Part shown: positions 9,574 to 18,188 of the stretch, in pieces | Position numbering within the stretch: position 1 is the stretch's first letter | How the letters are laid out: every line of letters begins with the position of its first letter | From: CAVQGZ01 sp963714455 | GTDB lineage: Bacteria > Actinomycetota > Actinomycetes > Jiangellales > Jiangellaceae | Assembly: GCA_963714455.1 (NCBI GenBank) | Contig: CAVQON010000015.1 | Span: 372,001-436,000, forward strand | DNA: 64,000 nt | Direction: 5' to 3' | Program-made: the position numbers and the translations under genes | Notes under the pieces: generated by a model | What the model was told of the DNA's origin: nothing | Databases searched by the model: none | Seen by the model: the letters and a program-made list of their open reading frames with translations, nothing else

Positions 9574-10992
9574 ATGTCTGTCCCGACCGTCGCCGTCATC
9601 GGAGCCGGAGCCGCCGGCCTCACCGCCATGAAGGCGTTGCTCGACGAGGGCGTCAACGTGACCGCCTTCGAGAAGGGCGACCGCGTGGGCGGCCTGTGGG
9701 TCAAGGACAACTCCAGCGGTCTCTCCCCGGCGTATGAGTCCCTGCACCTGAACACCAGCAAGGGCCGCACGCAGTTCGCCGACTACCCGATGCCCGCGGA
9801 GTGGGAGGACTACCCGGCCGCGACCAAGGTCGCCTCCTACCTGGCCGCCTACGCCGACGAGTTCGGCCTCACCGACCACATCCACTTCAGCACGACCGTC
9901 GAGCGGGTCGAGAAGGTCGTCGACGCCGAGACCGGTAGCGAGCTGTGGGAGATCGAGTCGACCGACGCCACCGGAGCGGTGACCGTGCGCCACGCTGATG
10001 CCGTCGTCGTGTCCAACGGTCACAACTGGGACCCGAAGTGGCCCTCCCCGCAGTACCCCGGCACCTTCACCGGCACCCAGATGCATGCGCACGACTACCG
10101 CTCGTCGGAGGTCTTCCGTGGCAAGCGCGTGCTGGTCGTCGGCATGGGCAACTCCGCGATGGACATCGCCGTGGACGCCTCCTACGTCGGCCACGACGTG
10201 CTGCTGTCGGCCCGGCACGGCTCCTGGATCGTCCCCAAGTACCTGTTCGGCCGCCCCGCAGACGCGACGGGGGCCGCGCTCACCGCCCTGCCGTGGCGCG
10301 TGCGCCAGCAGGTCGCGCAGCGGATGCTGACGCTGGCCGTCGGCGCCCCGCAGTCGTACGGGCTGCCCGAGCCGAGCCACGGCCTGTTCCAGAACCACCC
10401 GACGATCAGCGACACCATCCTGCACCGCATCACCCACGGCGAGGTGCGTCCCGTCACCGGGATCGAGCGCTTCGACGGCGAGCGGGTCGTGTTCAGCGAC
10501 GGCCGCGTCGAGGACGTGGACGTGATCGTGTGGGCCACCGGCTACCGGGTCACCATCCCGTTCCTGTCCGAGCACTACCTGGGCACCGACGCCGAGGCGA
10601 TGCCGCTGTTCCACCGCGTGTTCCACCTGGACGACCCGAGCCTGATGTTCACCGGGCTCATGCAGTCGACCGGCGCAGCCCTGCCGGTGGTCGAGGCGCA
10701 GGGCAAGCTCGTCGCCGCCTGGGTGAGCGGGAGGTACTCCCTCCCGGCGCCGGACGCACAGCTCGAGGCCGTCCAGCGGGCGCTGGAGGCGGCCGTGGAC
10801 CGCTGGGGGACCGCCAAGCGCCCCATGATGCGCATCGACTTCGACGCCTACCTGGCCGACACGACCCGCGAGATCGCTCGTGGCCGCACCCGCGCGCGCC
10901 GCGGCGGCGACCGGTTCACCGGCTCGGGACTGGCCACGGCTGCGTCGGCGTCCGTGAGCGCCCAGCCCGCGCTCAGCGCGGCTCGGGCCTGA
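9574..10992 (+). CDS. Flavin-containing monooxygenase
   Basis: FAD/NADPH monooxygenase of 472 residues. The FAD Rossmann motif is VIGAGAAGLTAMKAL near residue 10, the FMO/BVMO fingerprint is FTGTQMHAHDY near residue 167, and the NADPH fold is VVGMGNSAMDIA. An ATG-type end motif lies in VIVWATGY. GAGGAG upstream of ATG 9574 fixes the start. It may act on a heteroatom-containing or ketone substrate that cannot be named. An SDR gene follows after 27 nt, so the pair may be cotranscribed and act on one compound. Confidence 0.9.
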   Translation: MSVPTVAVIGAGAAGLTAMKALLDEGVNVTAFEKGDRVGGLWVKDNSSGLSPAYESLHLNTSKGRTQFADYPMPAEWEDYPAATKVASYLAAYADEFGLTDHIHFSTTVERVEKVVDAETGSELWEIESTDATGAVTVRHADAVVVSNGHNWDPKWPSPQYPGTFTGTQMHAHDYRSSEVFRGKRVLVVGMGNSAMDIAVDASYVGHDVLLSARHGSWIVPKYLFGRPADATGAALTALPWRVRQQVAQRMLTLAVGAPQSYGLPEPSHGLFQNHPTISDTILHRITHGEVRPVTGIERFDGERVVFSDGRVEDVDVIVWATGYRVTIPFLSEHYLGTDAEAMPLFHRVFHLDDPSLMFTGLMQSTGAALPVVEAQGKLVAAWVSGRYSLPAPDAQLEAVQRALEAAVDRWGTAKRPMMRIDFDAYLADTTREIARGRTRARRGGDRFTGSGLATAASASVSAQPALSAARA

Positions 10993-11019
10993 GATAGCGT
11001 CAGGCACGAGGAGCTCACC

Positions 11020-11919
11020 ATGGTTGTTCGGCTGCCCGTCACCCTTCCGCCGGTCGTGCGCGACCTCGTGCCCGGGGTGATCTCCGGCCCCGACGTCGAT
11101 GCGCGCGGCCTGCGGGTTCTTGTCACCGGAGCCAGCGGCACGTTCGGCCGCGAGGTCGCCCGGGCCCTGACCGAGCGGGGCGCCCGTGTCGTGGGGCTCG
11201 ACGTCGCTCCCCGTGCCGACGATGCCATCGACGTGATCGCGTGCGACATCACCGACGACGACAGCGTCGTGGCGGGCGTGGCGCAGGCCGTGGATCTGCT
11301 CGGCGGCCTGGACGTCCTCATCAACAACGCGGGCATCGGCGGCCCGGCACCGGCCGAGCTCGCCCCCGGCGCCGAGGTGTACCGGCAGCTGGAGATCAAC
11401 CTGCTGGGCGCGTGGCGGGTCACCGCGGCCGCCACGAGTGCACTCGTCGCCGCCCGTGGGCGCGTGGTCGTCGTGGCCTCGCGTGCTGCCGTCTTCCAGC
11501 TGCCGATCGCCGCGGCCTACGGGGTCAGCAAGCGCGGCGTCGTCGCCTACGCCGACGCGCTGCGCCTCGAGCTGGCGCCGCACGTGGGCGTCTCCACGGT
11601 CTACCCGTCGATGGTGCGCAGCCCCATCCACGACTCGACGAAGCAGGCCGGGCTGTCGTTGGAGGGGGTCTCGCACTTCGAGTCCCTCGAGGGGGTCGTC
11701 GAGGCCGTCCTGGCGGCGAGCCTGGCGCGCACCGCGCCGCGTGACGTCGCGACCAGCACTCGCGGCATCGCGGAGTTCCTTCTCGCCCGGCACCTGCCGT
11801 CCCTGCTGGACCTGGTCGTGACGCGCACCGTGGCGAGCCGGCTCGACTCCGGCGCCTTCGACGACGCGGCGCTGGCCGCGGGCATGGTGGAGCGACATCG
11901 GGGCTCACCTGCGGCCTGA
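11020..11919 (+). CDS. Short-chain dehydrogenase/reductase
   Basis: Classical SDR of 299 residues with about 30 extra residues at the N-terminus. The cofactor motif is VTGASGTFGRE, the NNAG motif is NNAGIGG, and the active site is Ser in VVASRAAVF with Tyr-x-x-x-Lys in AAYGVSK. An acidic residue after the second strand (GLDVAPRADD) suggests NAD rather than NADP. GAGGAG precedes ATG 11020. It follows the flavin monooxygenase by 27 nt and probably oxidises or reduces a related intermediate. Confidence 0.9.
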   Translation: MVVRLPVTLPPVVRDLVPGVISGPDVDARGLRVLVTGASGTFGREVARALTERGARVVGLDVAPRADDAIDVIACDITDDDSVVAGVAQAVDLLGGLDVLINNAGIGGPAPAELAPGAEVYRQLEINLLGAWRVTAAATSALVAARGRVVVVASRAAVFQLPIAAAYGVSKRGVVAYADALRLELAPHVGVSTVYPSMVRSPIHDSTKQAGLSLEGVSHFESLEGVVEAVLAASLARTAPRDVATSTRGIAEFLLARHLPSLLDLVVTRTVASRLDSGAFDDAALAAGMVERHRGSPAA

Positions 11920-11931
11920 GCTGCCGCTGAG

Positions 11932-11963
11932 GGCGCCCGCGGCGTGAGCCGCGTCCGGGCGCC
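11932..11963 (+). terminator. Hairpin after the SDR gene
   Basis: An 8-bp stem GGCGCCCG/CGGGCGCC (11932-11939 with 11956-11963) encloses a smaller CGGC-GTGA-GCCG hairpin, 12 nt past the SDR stop. It has no U-run, as is common in actinomycetes. Confidence 0.55.
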
Positions 11964-12004
11964 ACCCTCCCCCGCCCGTTCCCCGTTCCTGCTCGGAGCA
12001 CCCC

Positions 12005-12712
12005 GTGGAGTACTCGATCGTCGCCGTGGTGGCGCTGGCCGCTGTGATGGCCGGCGGCTTCGCCCAGTCGGTCACCGGCATGGGCTTCTCGCTCATCGCC
12101 GCCCCCGCCCTGATCGCTCTGCTGGGCCCTCGCGAGGGGGTGGCCACGGTCGTGCTGCTGGGCACTCTCACCGCCCTGGTGCCCCTGCTGCGCACCTGGC
12201 GCGAGGTGCGGGTGCGCCACACCGCACTCGGGCTCGTGCCCGCGCTTCTCGCAACCCCGGTGATCGCGTACGCGATCCGCGGTCTCGACCGGCACCTGCT
12301 GGCCGTTCTCGCCGGGTCGGCGATCGTGCTGGCTGTCGCGGCGCTGGCGCTCGGCCTGCGCTCGAACCGGTTTCGCGGGCCTCGCGCAGCGGTCGGGGCC
12401 GGGGTGGCCAGTGCTGCGCTCAACGTCGTCGGCGGTGTGGGGGGACCACCCGTAGGCCTCTACGTCGCCAACGCCGGCTGGGAGGGCCGGGTCAGCCGGC
12501 CGAGCATGCAGGCGTTCTTCGTGGTGCAGGGTGTTGCCACCGTCGCCGCTCTCGGGCTGGTCGCCCCGGCCTGGCCGCTGCTGCTGGCCTCACTGGCCGG
12601 GACGGTGACCGGCACCGTCATCGCCGAGCGTGTGCCGAACGCGGTCGCCCGGTTCGGTGTTCTCGGTGCAGCCGGCGGCGGCGGCCTGATTCTGGTGCTC
12701 GCCAACGTCTGA
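12005..12712 (+). CDS. TauE/SafE-family sulfite exporter-like permease
   Basis: Membrane protein of 235 residues with about seven to eight hydrophobic helices. The two-half repeat is typical of TauE/SafE: GGFAQSVTGMGFSLIAAPAL near the N-terminus and NVVGGVGGPPVGLYVANAG in the second half. Members export sulfoacetate, sulfite or other organic anions. The start is GTG 12005. The gene lies 85 nt after the SDR gene, beyond a hairpin, so it may have its own transcript. The substrate is unknown. Confidence 0.88.
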   Translation: MEYSIVAVVALAAVMAGGFAQSVTGMGFSLIAAPALIALLGPREGVATVVLLGTLTALVPLLRTWREVRVRHTALGLVPALLATPVIAYAIRGLDRHLLAVLAGSAIVLAVAALALGLRSNRFRGPRAAVGAGVASAALNVVGGVGGPPVGLYVANAGWEGRVSRPSMQAFFVVQGVATVAALGLVAPAWPLLLASLAGTVTGTVIAERVPNAVARFGVLGAAGGGGLILVLANV

Positions 12713-12717
12713 GGCGG

Positions 12718-12741
12718 GCCGAGACCGACGCTGGGCTCGGC
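12718..12741. terminator. Short hairpin between convergent genes
   Basis: GCCGAG (12718-12723) pairs with CTCGGC (12736-12741) in the 30-nt gap between the convergent TauE-like and acyltransferase-like genes, where it could end transcription from both sides. Confidence 0.4.
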
Positions 12742-12742
12742 G

Positions 12743-13528
12743 TCACGGCAGAGCCGCGCCCGACTCCAGGTCGTCACGCAGGTCGGCGACGAACCTCGCC
12801 AACGGCGCGCCGTCCACGACGTCGTGGTCGGCCACCAGCGCGATCGACAAGAACTGGCGTCGCACGAGCGCGCCGTGCCGGTCGAACGCCGGCCGCTCCT
12901 CCAGGCCGCCGACCAGCACGTCGAGGGTGTGCACGAGGAAGGGCAGGCCGAGGCCGCCACCCTGGCCGAACATGCCCACGGACGTGACTCCGACGGTGCC
13001 GACGAGTCGACGCTGCAGGTCGGGGACGCGGTGCATGGTGCCGAGCATCCGGGCGCGTACCGGGCGCGGCAGCACCAGGAACCATCGGGCCCTCTCGGCC
13101 AAGCGCGTCGTCTGGCTGCTGTGCGGCGTCGACTTGACCGCGTGCAGCTCGTCGGTCAGCTGCGCCACCGAGGCAGCCTGGGCGGAGCGCAGGACGTGGT
13201 TCATGGGAAACGGCTGACCGTCGATGAGTACCTCGACCGACACGGTCACGTCCACGGAGTCGAACGTCACGACCCGGCCGCGCAGGTCGCGCAGCGCGTG
13301 CACGCGAGGGTGACGCGCCACCGTGCGGGCGAGCGTCGCCACGACGTAGGTGGTCACGGTGCCGCGGCTCTCCGGGCTGCTCGCGCCGTCCGGGCCGTGC
13401 AGGCGGGGCAGGACGTCGGTGACGTCGGCGCTGAACCAGGCGGGGATCGCGTGCCGCCGGTTCGCCGCCGCCCCGATGTCGACGACGAAGGCGCGTGCTG
13501 CGGAGTCCCGAGAGACGTCTGCGCCCAC
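12743..13528 (-). CDS. Stand-alone 2-oxoacid dehydrogenase E2-type acyltransferase domain protein
   Basis: A 261-residue protein whose C-terminal half matches the catalytic domain of dihydrolipoyl acyltransferases, including the HxxxDG motif in ALVADHDVVDGAPL. No lipoyl or E1-binding domain precedes it, so it is not an ordinary complex core subunit. GTG 13526-13528 starts one base after the SDR stop, so the two genes are tightly coupled. The preceding open frame overlaps the SDR coding sequence and is discarded. The true acyl donor and acceptor are unknown; a trimeric CoA-acyltransferase role is one guess. Confidence 0.72.
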   Translation of the reverse strand: MGADVSRDSAARAFVVDIGAAANRRHAIPAWFSADVTDVLPRLHGPDGASSPESRGTVTTYVVATLARTVARHPRVHALRDLRGRVVTFDSVDVTVSVEVLIDGQPFPMNHVLRSAQAASVAQLTDELHAVKSTPHSSQTTRLAERARWFLVLPRPVRARMLGTMHRVPDLQRRLVGTVGVTSVGMFGQGGGLGLPFLVHTLDVLVGGLEERPAFDRHGALVRRQFLSIALVADHDVVDGAPLARFVADLRDDLESGAALP

Positions 13529-13529
13529 C

Positions 13530-14309
13530 TCACGGCCCGCCGAGCACACGCCGTCGCATGGTGCGCGAGTAGGCGCTCGGCGCGACCCGGGACAGCCCGT
13601 AGGCCAGCCGCGCCGTGCGGGACGGCAGCACGAGCGAGCGTCGTCGGGCCATGCCGTCCACGATCGCTTCCGCGACCTGCGCCGGTCCGAGCACCTCGCC
13701 GGTGGTGGACCAGTCTCCGCCCGACCCGCCGGCACGAAACGTGGCCCGCTGCTCGATGCCGGTGGCCACGAACGACGGCGCGACGATCGTCACCGACACC
13801 CCGTGCTCGGCCAGCTCAGCCCGCAGGCTCTCGAAGTAGCCGTGCACCCCGTGCTTGGACGCCGAGTAGGCCGTGCGGTGCACCAGTGGCGCGAAGCCCG
13901 ACACCGAGCTCAGCACGGCGATGCGCCCGCGACGCTGCACCAGGCCGGGCAGCGCGGCCTGCGTCACGACGATGGCGCCGCGCAGGTTGACCGACAGCAC
14001 GCGGTCCACGGCGCTCATGGGCGTGTCGAGCGCCGGACCCAGGGACGTGACGCCGTGGCTGAGGACGAGTCCGTCGAGGGGACCGAGCTCGGCCACGACC
14101 GCGGCGACGCCGTCGTCGTCGGTCACGTCGAGGGCGACGACCTGGCTGGCTGCGACGTCCTCGAGCTGGGCCGGGTCGAGGTCGGCCGCGACGACGTGCG
14201 CGCCGGCGGCGTGCAGCGCCGCGCAGGTGTCGCGTCCGATGCCGCCCGCCGCCCCGGTGACGAGAACCCGGGCGCCGCGCAGGTCGTCGGCGGGCCGGCG
14301 CTTGGTCAC
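13530..14309 (-). CDS. Short-chain dehydrogenase/reductase
   Basis: Classical SDR of 259 residues. The cofactor motif is VTGAAGGIGRD, an Asp follows strand 2 (AADLDPAQ, favouring NAD), and the catalytic Ser and Tyr-Lys lie in VLSSVSGFAP and TAYSASKHG. The C-terminal part resembles the SDR group that reduces lipid-like or steroid-like carbonyls, but this is not decisive. Its GTG overlaps the stop of the symporter gene (GTGA) and its stop abuts the acyltransferase-like gene, so the three form one operon. Confidence 0.9.
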   Translation of the reverse strand: MTKRRPADDLRGARVLVTGAAGGIGRDTCAALHAAGAHVVAADLDPAQLEDVAASQVVALDVTDDDGVAAVVAELGPLDGLVLSHGVTSLGPALDTPMSAVDRVLSVNLRGAIVVTQAALPGLVQRRGRIAVLSSVSGFAPLVHRTAYSASKHGVHGYFESLRAELAEHGVSVTIVAPSFVATGIEQRATFRAGGSGGDWSTTGEVLGPAQVAEAIVDGMARRRSLVLPSRTARLAYGLSRVAPSAYSRTMRRRVLGGP

Positions 14310-15238
14310 GCCGCCTCGCCGGCGCGCTCGAGCGACGGCACCGACGTGGGGCGCCGCGACCAGAACGTGCCGAGGCTCAGCCCCGCGATCAGGTGCCACA
14401 CACCCCACCAGGCGGCGATGACGGCCATGCCGCCGAGGCCGTCGAAGAACGTGAACACGATCACGAGGGCCAGCGCCGAGTTCTGGATGCCCACCTCCAT
14501 CGTGATCGCGCGCCGGTCGTACTCCGGCAGCCGGGCTGCGGTGGCCGAGAAGTAGCCGAGTGCGAGGGCGACCGCGTTCTGCACGGCGACGACGACCGCG
14601 AAGATGCCGATGAACTCGAGGAAGAACGACCAGTTGCCGATCAGCGCGAACAGGATGAACGAGAAGAAGGCCGTCAGCGCGAAGTAGCGCATCGGACGAC
14701 GCATCCGGTCGGCGAGCTCCGGCCGCTTGGCCCGTGTCAGCATGCCCAGGGCGAGCGGGAGCCCGAGGATGAGCAGGATCGTCACCATCAGGTCCCACGG
14801 GTCGAGCGAGACGTCGGTGAGGATGTCGGCGGCACCCGGCGTCCGCGACCCCCAGAACTGCAGGTTGAACGGCGTCATGACGATGGCCAGCAGCGTCGAG
14901 ACGGCCGTCATGCTCACGCTCAGCGCGGCGTTGCCACGGGCGTAGGAGCTGAGGAAGTTCGAGAAGTTGCCGCCCGGGCAGGCGGCCACCAAGATCATGC
15001 CGAGGGCGACGGACGGTGCCGGGTCGAGCACGCCCACCAGCAGGAACGTCACGAACGGCAGCAGCAGGAACTGTGCGGTGAGGCCGATCGCCGGGCCACG
15101 CGGGTCGCGGAGGATGCGGCGGAAGTCCTCGACTCGGATGTCGAGGGCCACGCCGAACATGATGAACCCGATGAGCACGTTGAGGATCGTCAGCGTGGTG
15201 GGGTTGAAGTTGAGGACAGCGGCGTCGACCGGGTCCAT
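14306..15238 (-). CDS. Bile acid:sodium symporter family transporter
   Basis: BASS-type membrane protein of 310 residues with about nine to ten helices. Typical stretches are FIMFGVALDIRVEDFRRI and GMILVAACPGGNFSNFLSSY, the latter being the Na+/substrate crossover region. Bacterial members carry bile salts, pantoate, pyruvate or other organic anions. It is first in a minus-strand operon with an SDR and an E2-like acyltransferase and diverges from a ThDP enzyme gene, which hints at uptake plus processing of an organic acid. The substrate is not deducible. Confidence 0.88.
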   Translation of the reverse strand: MDPVDAAVLNFNPTTLTILNVLIGFIMFGVALDIRVEDFRRILRDPRGPAIGLTAQFLLLPFVTFLLVGVLDPAPSVALGMILVAACPGGNFSNFLSSYARGNAALSVSMTAVSTLLAIVMTPFNLQFWGSRTPGAADILTDVSLDPWDLMVTILLILGLPLALGMLTRAKRPELADRMRRPMRYFALTAFFSFILFALIGNWSFFLEFIGIFAVVVAVQNAVALALGYFSATAARLPEYDRRAITMEVGIQNSALALVIVFTFFDGLGGMAVIAAWWGVWHLIAGLSLGTFWSRRPTSVPSLERAGEAA

Positions 15239-15308
15239 CGTGTCCTCCCTGAACGGCGTCGTGCGGCCTTGTGGACACTAGCGAGGCGACCTGCGGTTGG
15301 ATGGCGCC

Positions 15309-17084
15309 ATGACGGTCACCGGTGGAGAACGTATTGCACGCATGCTGGCCGCCGAGGGTGTCGAGGTGGTCTTCGGCATCATCGACGGCACCTACTTCGG
15401 CCTGTACGGGCACCTGAAAGACCACGGCATCCGGCTCGTCACGCCCCGGCACGAGACGTCGGCGCTGCACATGGCGGGCGCCTACGCCCGCATGACCGGC
15501 CGGCTCGGGGTGGCCATCGCCAGCAACGGGCCGGGCGTGGCCAACGCGCTGCCCGGCGTGGCCGTGGAGAACGGCGAGGGCAACCGCGTGCTGCTGATCA
15601 CGAGCTGGCGCCGCCACCAGATCGTCGGCCCCGACCGCGGCGGCACGTACCAGTACTTCGACCAGCCGGCCGTGATCAAGCCCATGTCGAAGTGGAGCGG
15701 CGCCGTCCCCTCCTTCGACCGCATCGGTGAGCTGATGCACCGCGCACTGCGGCTCAGCTGGCGGGGGCGTCCGGGTGTGGTGCACCTGACCGTGCCCGAG
15801 GACATCATGAACGGTGAGTTCGACGAGCCGGCCCTGCCGGACGTCGCGCCGGAGCGCTACCGACGCACGGTGCCGGTGGAGCCGCCGGCCGAGCTCGTGG
15901 ACGCGGCCGCCCGGATGCTGGTCGAGGCCGACGCCCCGCTCGTCCACGCCGGGAGCGGCGTGCTGCACTCCCTGGCCACCGACGAGCTACGCGCCGTCGC
16001 CGCGCTGCTCAGCGCCCCGGTGACCACCAGCTGGTCAGGCCGCGACGTGCTCGACGAGCGTCTCGACATGAGCGTGCCGATGATCTACCCACAGCTCGTC
16101 GACGCGGTGCGCAACGACGCCGACGTCGTGCTCGCCGTCGGCACCCGGTTCGCCGAGACCGACTGGTGGGGCAAGGCCCCGCACTGGCGCCGTCCCGGCG
16201 ATCAGAAGGTCGTGCAGGTCGACAGCGACGACGAGCTGCTCGGCGTGAACAAGCCGGTGGACGTCGCGGTGCTCGCCGACGCCCGGGTGTTTCTGGCCCG
16301 GCTGGCCGAGCGTCTGCGCGCCGACGACATGGCCGGCGCGCTCGACGCCGGCCGGGCGGCGCGGCAGGAGCGGCTGGCCGGCTACGTCGCCACGCGGGAT
16401 GAAACCAGGGGGATGCTGGACGGGGTGCTCGCGTCGGCCGGCGACCCGCTGCACACCGCACACCTGCCCGCGCTCATGCAGCGGGTGCTGCCCGACGACA
16501 CGGTGATGGTGCTCGACGGAGGCACGACGCCGGTGTGGGGCGCGCTCTACCACGAGGTGCGCCGACCGCACAGCGTGCTGAGCACGCTGGGCAAGTTCGG
16601 CATGCTCGGCGCCGGCGTCCCGCAGGCCCTCGGCGCGAAGACGGCCGAGCCGGACCGCTTCGTGGCCTGCCTCACCGGGGACGGCGCCTTCGGCTTCCAC
16701 CCGCAGGAGATCGAGACCGCCGTGCGGGCCGGGCTGCCGATCCTCGTCGTGGTGGCGGTCGACCTGGCGTGGGGCATGGTCAAGACCACGCAGGAGATGA
16801 CGATCGACTCCGAGCGGCTGTTCGCCGAGGGCGGGCTGCCCGACGAGATGCACATCAACACCGACTTCTCCCCTATCCGCTACGACCTGATGGCCGAGTC
16901 CATGGGAGCGCGCGGGCTGCGCGTGTCGGCGTCCGACGTGCTGGAGGACACGCTGGCTCAGGCGCGCGACCTGGTGCTGGAGGGCCACCCGGTGGTCGTG
17001 CACGTCGACGTCGACAAGGTGGCGCACAAGTTCGCGCCGATCCTGCTCACGTTCAAGGAGATGCACCAGGAGCCGGCGGGCTGA
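15309..17084 (+). CDS. Thiamine-diphosphate-dependent enzyme (acetolactate synthase-like)
   Basis: The 591-residue protein has the three-domain architecture of the acetolactate synthase/benzoylformate decarboxylase superfamily. The catalytic Glu lies in RHETSALHMAGAYAR. The central domain contains AGSGVLHSLATDELRAVA, and the C-terminal ThDP motif starts GDGAFGFHPQEIETA and ends VVAVDLAWGM. That last stretch departs from the usual Asn-Asn. ATG 15309 is preferred to a TTG 12 nt upstream. It diverges from the bile-acid-type symporter operon, and its 3' end overlaps the convergent patatin gene by 32 nt. The substrate is unknown; housekeeping IlvB is unlikely in this context. Confidence 0.82.
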   Translation: MTVTGGERIARMLAAEGVEVVFGIIDGTYFGLYGHLKDHGIRLVTPRHETSALHMAGAYARMTGRLGVAIASNGPGVANALPGVAVENGEGNRVLLITSWRRHQIVGPDRGGTYQYFDQPAVIKPMSKWSGAVPSFDRIGELMHRALRLSWRGRPGVVHLTVPEDIMNGEFDEPALPDVAPERYRRTVPVEPPAELVDAAARMLVEADAPLVHAGSGVLHSLATDELRAVAALLSAPVTTSWSGRDVLDERLDMSVPMIYPQLVDAVRNDADVVLAVGTRFAETDWWGKAPHWRRPGDQKVVQVDSDDELLGVNKPVDVAVLADARVFLARLAERLRADDMAGALDAGRAARQERLAGYVATRDETRGMLDGVLASAGDPLHTAHLPALMQRVLPDDTVMVLDGGTTPVWGALYHEVRRPHSVLSTLGKFGMLGAGVPQALGAKTAEPDRFVACLTGDGAFGFHPQEIETAVRAGLPILVVVAVDLAWGMVKTTQEMTIDSERLFAEGGLPDEMHINTDFSPIRYDLMAESMGARGLRVSASDVLEDTLAQARDLVLEGHPVVVHVDVDKVAHKFAPILLTFKEMHQEPAG

Positions 17085-18087
17085 CCCCGGCCGGCGTCGA
17101 GCGCAGCGCCGCCCGGTACTCCTCGAAGTCCCAGCCCGCCAGGAACGTCTCAGCGGTGCTGCGGCCGGACTCGAACAACCGGTCGGCGTCGGACGGTGAC
17201 AGGTCGAAGTCGGTGGCGTTGATGCCGAACGTGTCGACGAACATCGTGCGGCTGATGGTCGCCGGGTCGTCGATGTGCATGCCGTCGTAGAACTCGCGCA
17301 TCGTCGCGATCATGTCCAGCGCAAGCCGCAGCGGCGACTGGGCCGGCTTCGGCAGCCGGTCCGCGCTCGCCCGGTTCGAGAGCTTGATGCCGAACGTCGG
17401 CCACCGCGGCGGACGCCCGTCCGCACGGTCGAAGCAGGCGACCGGGAAGTTCGACAGCATGCCGCCGTCCACCAGGGTCGACGTCAGGTCGGTGTGCGTA
17501 CCGCCGGAGCTGCGCCGGTAGTCGATCGTGGCCGGCTCGAAGAAGAACGGGATCGACATCGACGCGCGCACGGCCGACACGACCGACTGCGCGTCCGGGT
17601 CCAGGCCGTAGACACGCTCGTAGTCCCACGGCAGCCGCACGAGTCGGCGCAGCGACACGTCCGAGACCATCACCACGAGCTTGTAGCGCTGCTCGGGCGC
17701 CAGCGTGCTGTCCGGGTCGGGGGGCAGACGCAGGCCGGCGAACGTCTCGGCAACGTCGGGAAGCATCTCGGCCAAGAAGCGTTCGAAGTACTCGCCCTCG
17801 TAGATGCCCTCCTGGAACGCGATCGACAGCGCCTTGCCGAGCACCGGGATGCGGTCGACCCACGCGGTGTCGCGGAACTTGTCGTAGTCGGTGGCCTTCA
17901 TCACCTCGTACATGCGCTCTGCGCTCATGCCGGCCGCGGTCAGCGCGCCCACGATGGAGCCCGCCGACGTCCCCCCGACGCGCGGGAACTCGTACCCACG
18001 CTCCTTCAGCACACTGACGGCGCCGGCCAGGGCGATGCCCTTGACGCCGCCCCCTTCGAGAACGAGGTCTGCCTTGAGCTGTGCCAT
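17053..18087 (-). CDS. Patatin-like phospholipase
   Basis: The 344-residue protein has a Ser-Asp dyad lipid acyl hydrolase fold. The oxyanion loop is LEGGGVKGIALAGA near residue 10, the nucleophile elbow is GGTSAGS, and the catalytic Asp lies in LVDGGMLSNFP. No signal peptide is seen, so it is probably cytosolic or membrane-peripheral. ATG 18085-18087 places the oxyanion loop near the N-terminus as in relatives; another ATG lies 12 nt upstream. It overlaps the convergent ThDP gene by 32 nt. Two tandem GTCGGCCCCC units lie just upstream at 18101-18120. Confidence 0.9.
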   Translation of the reverse strand: MAQLKADLVLEGGGVKGIALAGAVSVLKERGYEFPRVGGTSAGSIVGALTAAGMSAERMYEVMKATDYDKFRDTAWVDRIPVLGKALSIAFQEGIYEGEYFERFLAEMLPDVAETFAGLRLPPDPDSTLAPEQRYKLVVMVSDVSLRRLVRLPWDYERVYGLDPDAQSVVSAVRASMSIPFFFEPATIDYRRSSGGTHTDLTSTLVDGGMLSNFPVACFDRADGRPPRWPTFGIKLSNRASADRLPKPAQSPLRLALDMIATMREFYDGMHIDDPATISRTMFVDTFGINATDFDLSPSDADRLFESGRSTAETFLAGWDFEEYRAALRSTPAGVSPPAPGASP

Positions 18088-18188
18088 GGCCCGTCCCATC
18101 GTCGGCCCCCGTCGGCCCCCGCGTCGGAGGCCCGCAGCTACCGTAGGACCGCGCACCCCTGGCCGGGAAGAGGCTGACCCGGCAGGCT

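Noticed and set aside
15309..17084. Assignment as housekeeping acetolactate synthase (ilvB)
   Set aside because: No ilvN/ilvC neighbours, and the ThDP motif ends Val-Asp rather than Asn-Asn, so a specific name is not justified.
18101..18120. Two tandem GTCGGCCCCC units
   Set aside because: Only two copies near the patatin gene start; too short to call a functional or mobile repeat.
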